64,000 bases of DNA from Anabaena sp. PCC 7108 (GTDB lineage Bacteria; Cyanobacteriota; Cyanobacteriia; Cyanobacteriales; Nostocaceae), in NCBI RefSeq assembly GCF_000332135.1, contig NZ_KB235896.1:4580356-4644355 (forward strand). The letters are read 5' to 3'. A program made the translations under genes and the position numbers. The notes beneath the pieces were generated by a model. The model saw only the letters and a list, made by a program, of their open reading frames with translations, was not told the DNA's origin and ran no database searches. Positions 63,551 to 64,000 of the stretch are shown here, in pieces (within the stretch, counting starts at the first letter, position 1; the number at the start of each line of letters is the position of its first letter).

Positions 63551-64000
63551 ATGTCTGCGTTTGATATCTCAAACTTAACCATTAAAGGTTCTAATATGCT
63601 TTGGAGTCAAAATAAACAAAACTCACTAATCCAGGGTGAAATTTTGCTACAAACGCGATCGCACACTACCTGTGGTGGTGCTGTTACTGCGACCATGTAC
63701 TTACCCATAGTCAGATCCCATGTCTGGCAGCAACTCACTGATTATCCACGTTGGATACACTATTTTCCTGATATTACCAAAAGTGAAATTGTTTCCAAAG
63801 GAGATGTGAAATTTCTGTATCAAACAGCACAAAAAGCTTTTTTGTTTTTCACAGCGCAAGTGGAAATCTACCTGAACGTTGTCGAAGTGCTGGGGCAACA
63901 AATTCAATTTAAGATGGAAAAGGGAACTTTTCAGGACTTTCATGCCAATTTAGACCTGAAAGATTTGGGTAACGGCACTTTACTCGCTTATTCAGTCCAA
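63551..64000 (+). CDS. SRPBCC (cyclase/dehydrase, START-like) protein, 5' part
   Basis: The frame runs off the end of the window after 150 codons. From about residue 35 the pattern YLPIVRSHVWQQLTDYPRWI, FPDITKSEIVS, FFTAQVEIYLNVVEVLGQQI, FKMEKGTFQDFHANLDLKDL matches the polyketide cyclase/START-like hydrophobic ligand-binding fold. ATG 63551 is used because the frame is open and protein-like from there; ATG 63596 is an alternative. Ligand unknown. Confidence 0.8.
   Translation, partial: MSAFDISNLTIKGSNMLWSQNKQNSLIQGEILLQTRSHTTCGGAVTATMYLPIVRSHVWQQLTDYPRWIHYFPDITKSEIVSKGDVKFLYQTAQKAFLFFTAQVEIYLNVVEVLGQQIQFKMEKGTFQDFHANLDLKDLGNGTLLAYSVQ

Overview
The window comes from a filamentous cyanobacterium, most likely of the Nostocales (Nostoc/Anabaena type). 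Evidence: AT-rich DNA studded with the HIP1 octamer GCGATCGC, arrays of heptameric short tandem repeats (GGGAACA, GGTGATT, CCCCTGC, CAATGAC types), several families of small palindromic mobile-like elements, and typical cyanobacterial genes (Ycf54, folD-crtE-divergent PAP2, acpP-fabF-tkt, ureEFG, squalene-hopene cyclase, orthocaspase, CHAT protein). No transposase, rRNA, tRNA or CRISPR array was recognised.

Layout. 1-1.5 kb: 3' part of squalene-hopene cyclase. 1.5-3 kb: a long palindrome, a small double-glycine-leader peptide (candidate RiPP precursor), a DUF2267 protein with a clear terminator, and an inverted-repeat element. 3-4.8 kb: urease accessory genes ureE-ureF-ureG. 5-7.3 kb: dnaG, whose 5' leader is a heptamer array. 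7.3-13.9 kb: an amidase/glucosaminidase-like wall enzyme, membrane and lipoproteins, an alpha/beta hydrolase, a PhyH-type dioxygenase and a desaturase-SDR fusion. 14.1-22.8 kb: a diguanylate cyclase response regulator facing a 1298-residue hybrid sensor kinase that lies directly downstream of an ABC exporter, then ExoD-like and DedA membrane proteins. 22.9-28.4 kb: an ABC-2 permease, an orthocaspase, and an EAD-CHAT protease whose reading frame appears to continue, through a -1 shift on an A9 run, into a helical-repeat/TPR-like region; a small membrane protein points toward it. 28.7-40 kb: housekeeping genes (pdxJ, a SnoaL-like protein, ycf54, folD-crtE-PAP2, Nudix, AI-2E-type permease, K+ channel with a zinc ribbon, tkt). 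40.5-47.2 kb: fabF, acpP, an HdrB-like Fe-S protein, small unknowns and lpxD. 47.3-60.4 kb: a one-directional Wzx/Wzy-type exopolysaccharide locus (initiating phosphoglycosyltransferase, tyrosine autokinase, flippase, five glycosyltransferases including a WecG-type enzyme, polymerase/ligase, and a terminal GH10 glycoside hydrolase). 60.4-64 kb: a repeat-rich gap with a possible small RNA, a flavoprotein, rubredoxin, a small membrane protein and the 5' part of an SRPBCC protein.

How the genes work together. The exopolysaccharide locus is a near-complete assembly line: undecaprenyl-phosphate-linked initiation, glycosyl transfer, flipping, polymerisation and export control by the tyrosine autokinase. 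acpP, fabF and lpxD belong to fatty-acid and lipid A supply. The caspase/CHAT pair is the part most suggestive of a conflict or programmed-death module. The most striking non-coding feature is the density of short terminal-inverted-repeat elements: at least five families, four of them with two or more copies inside 64 kb.
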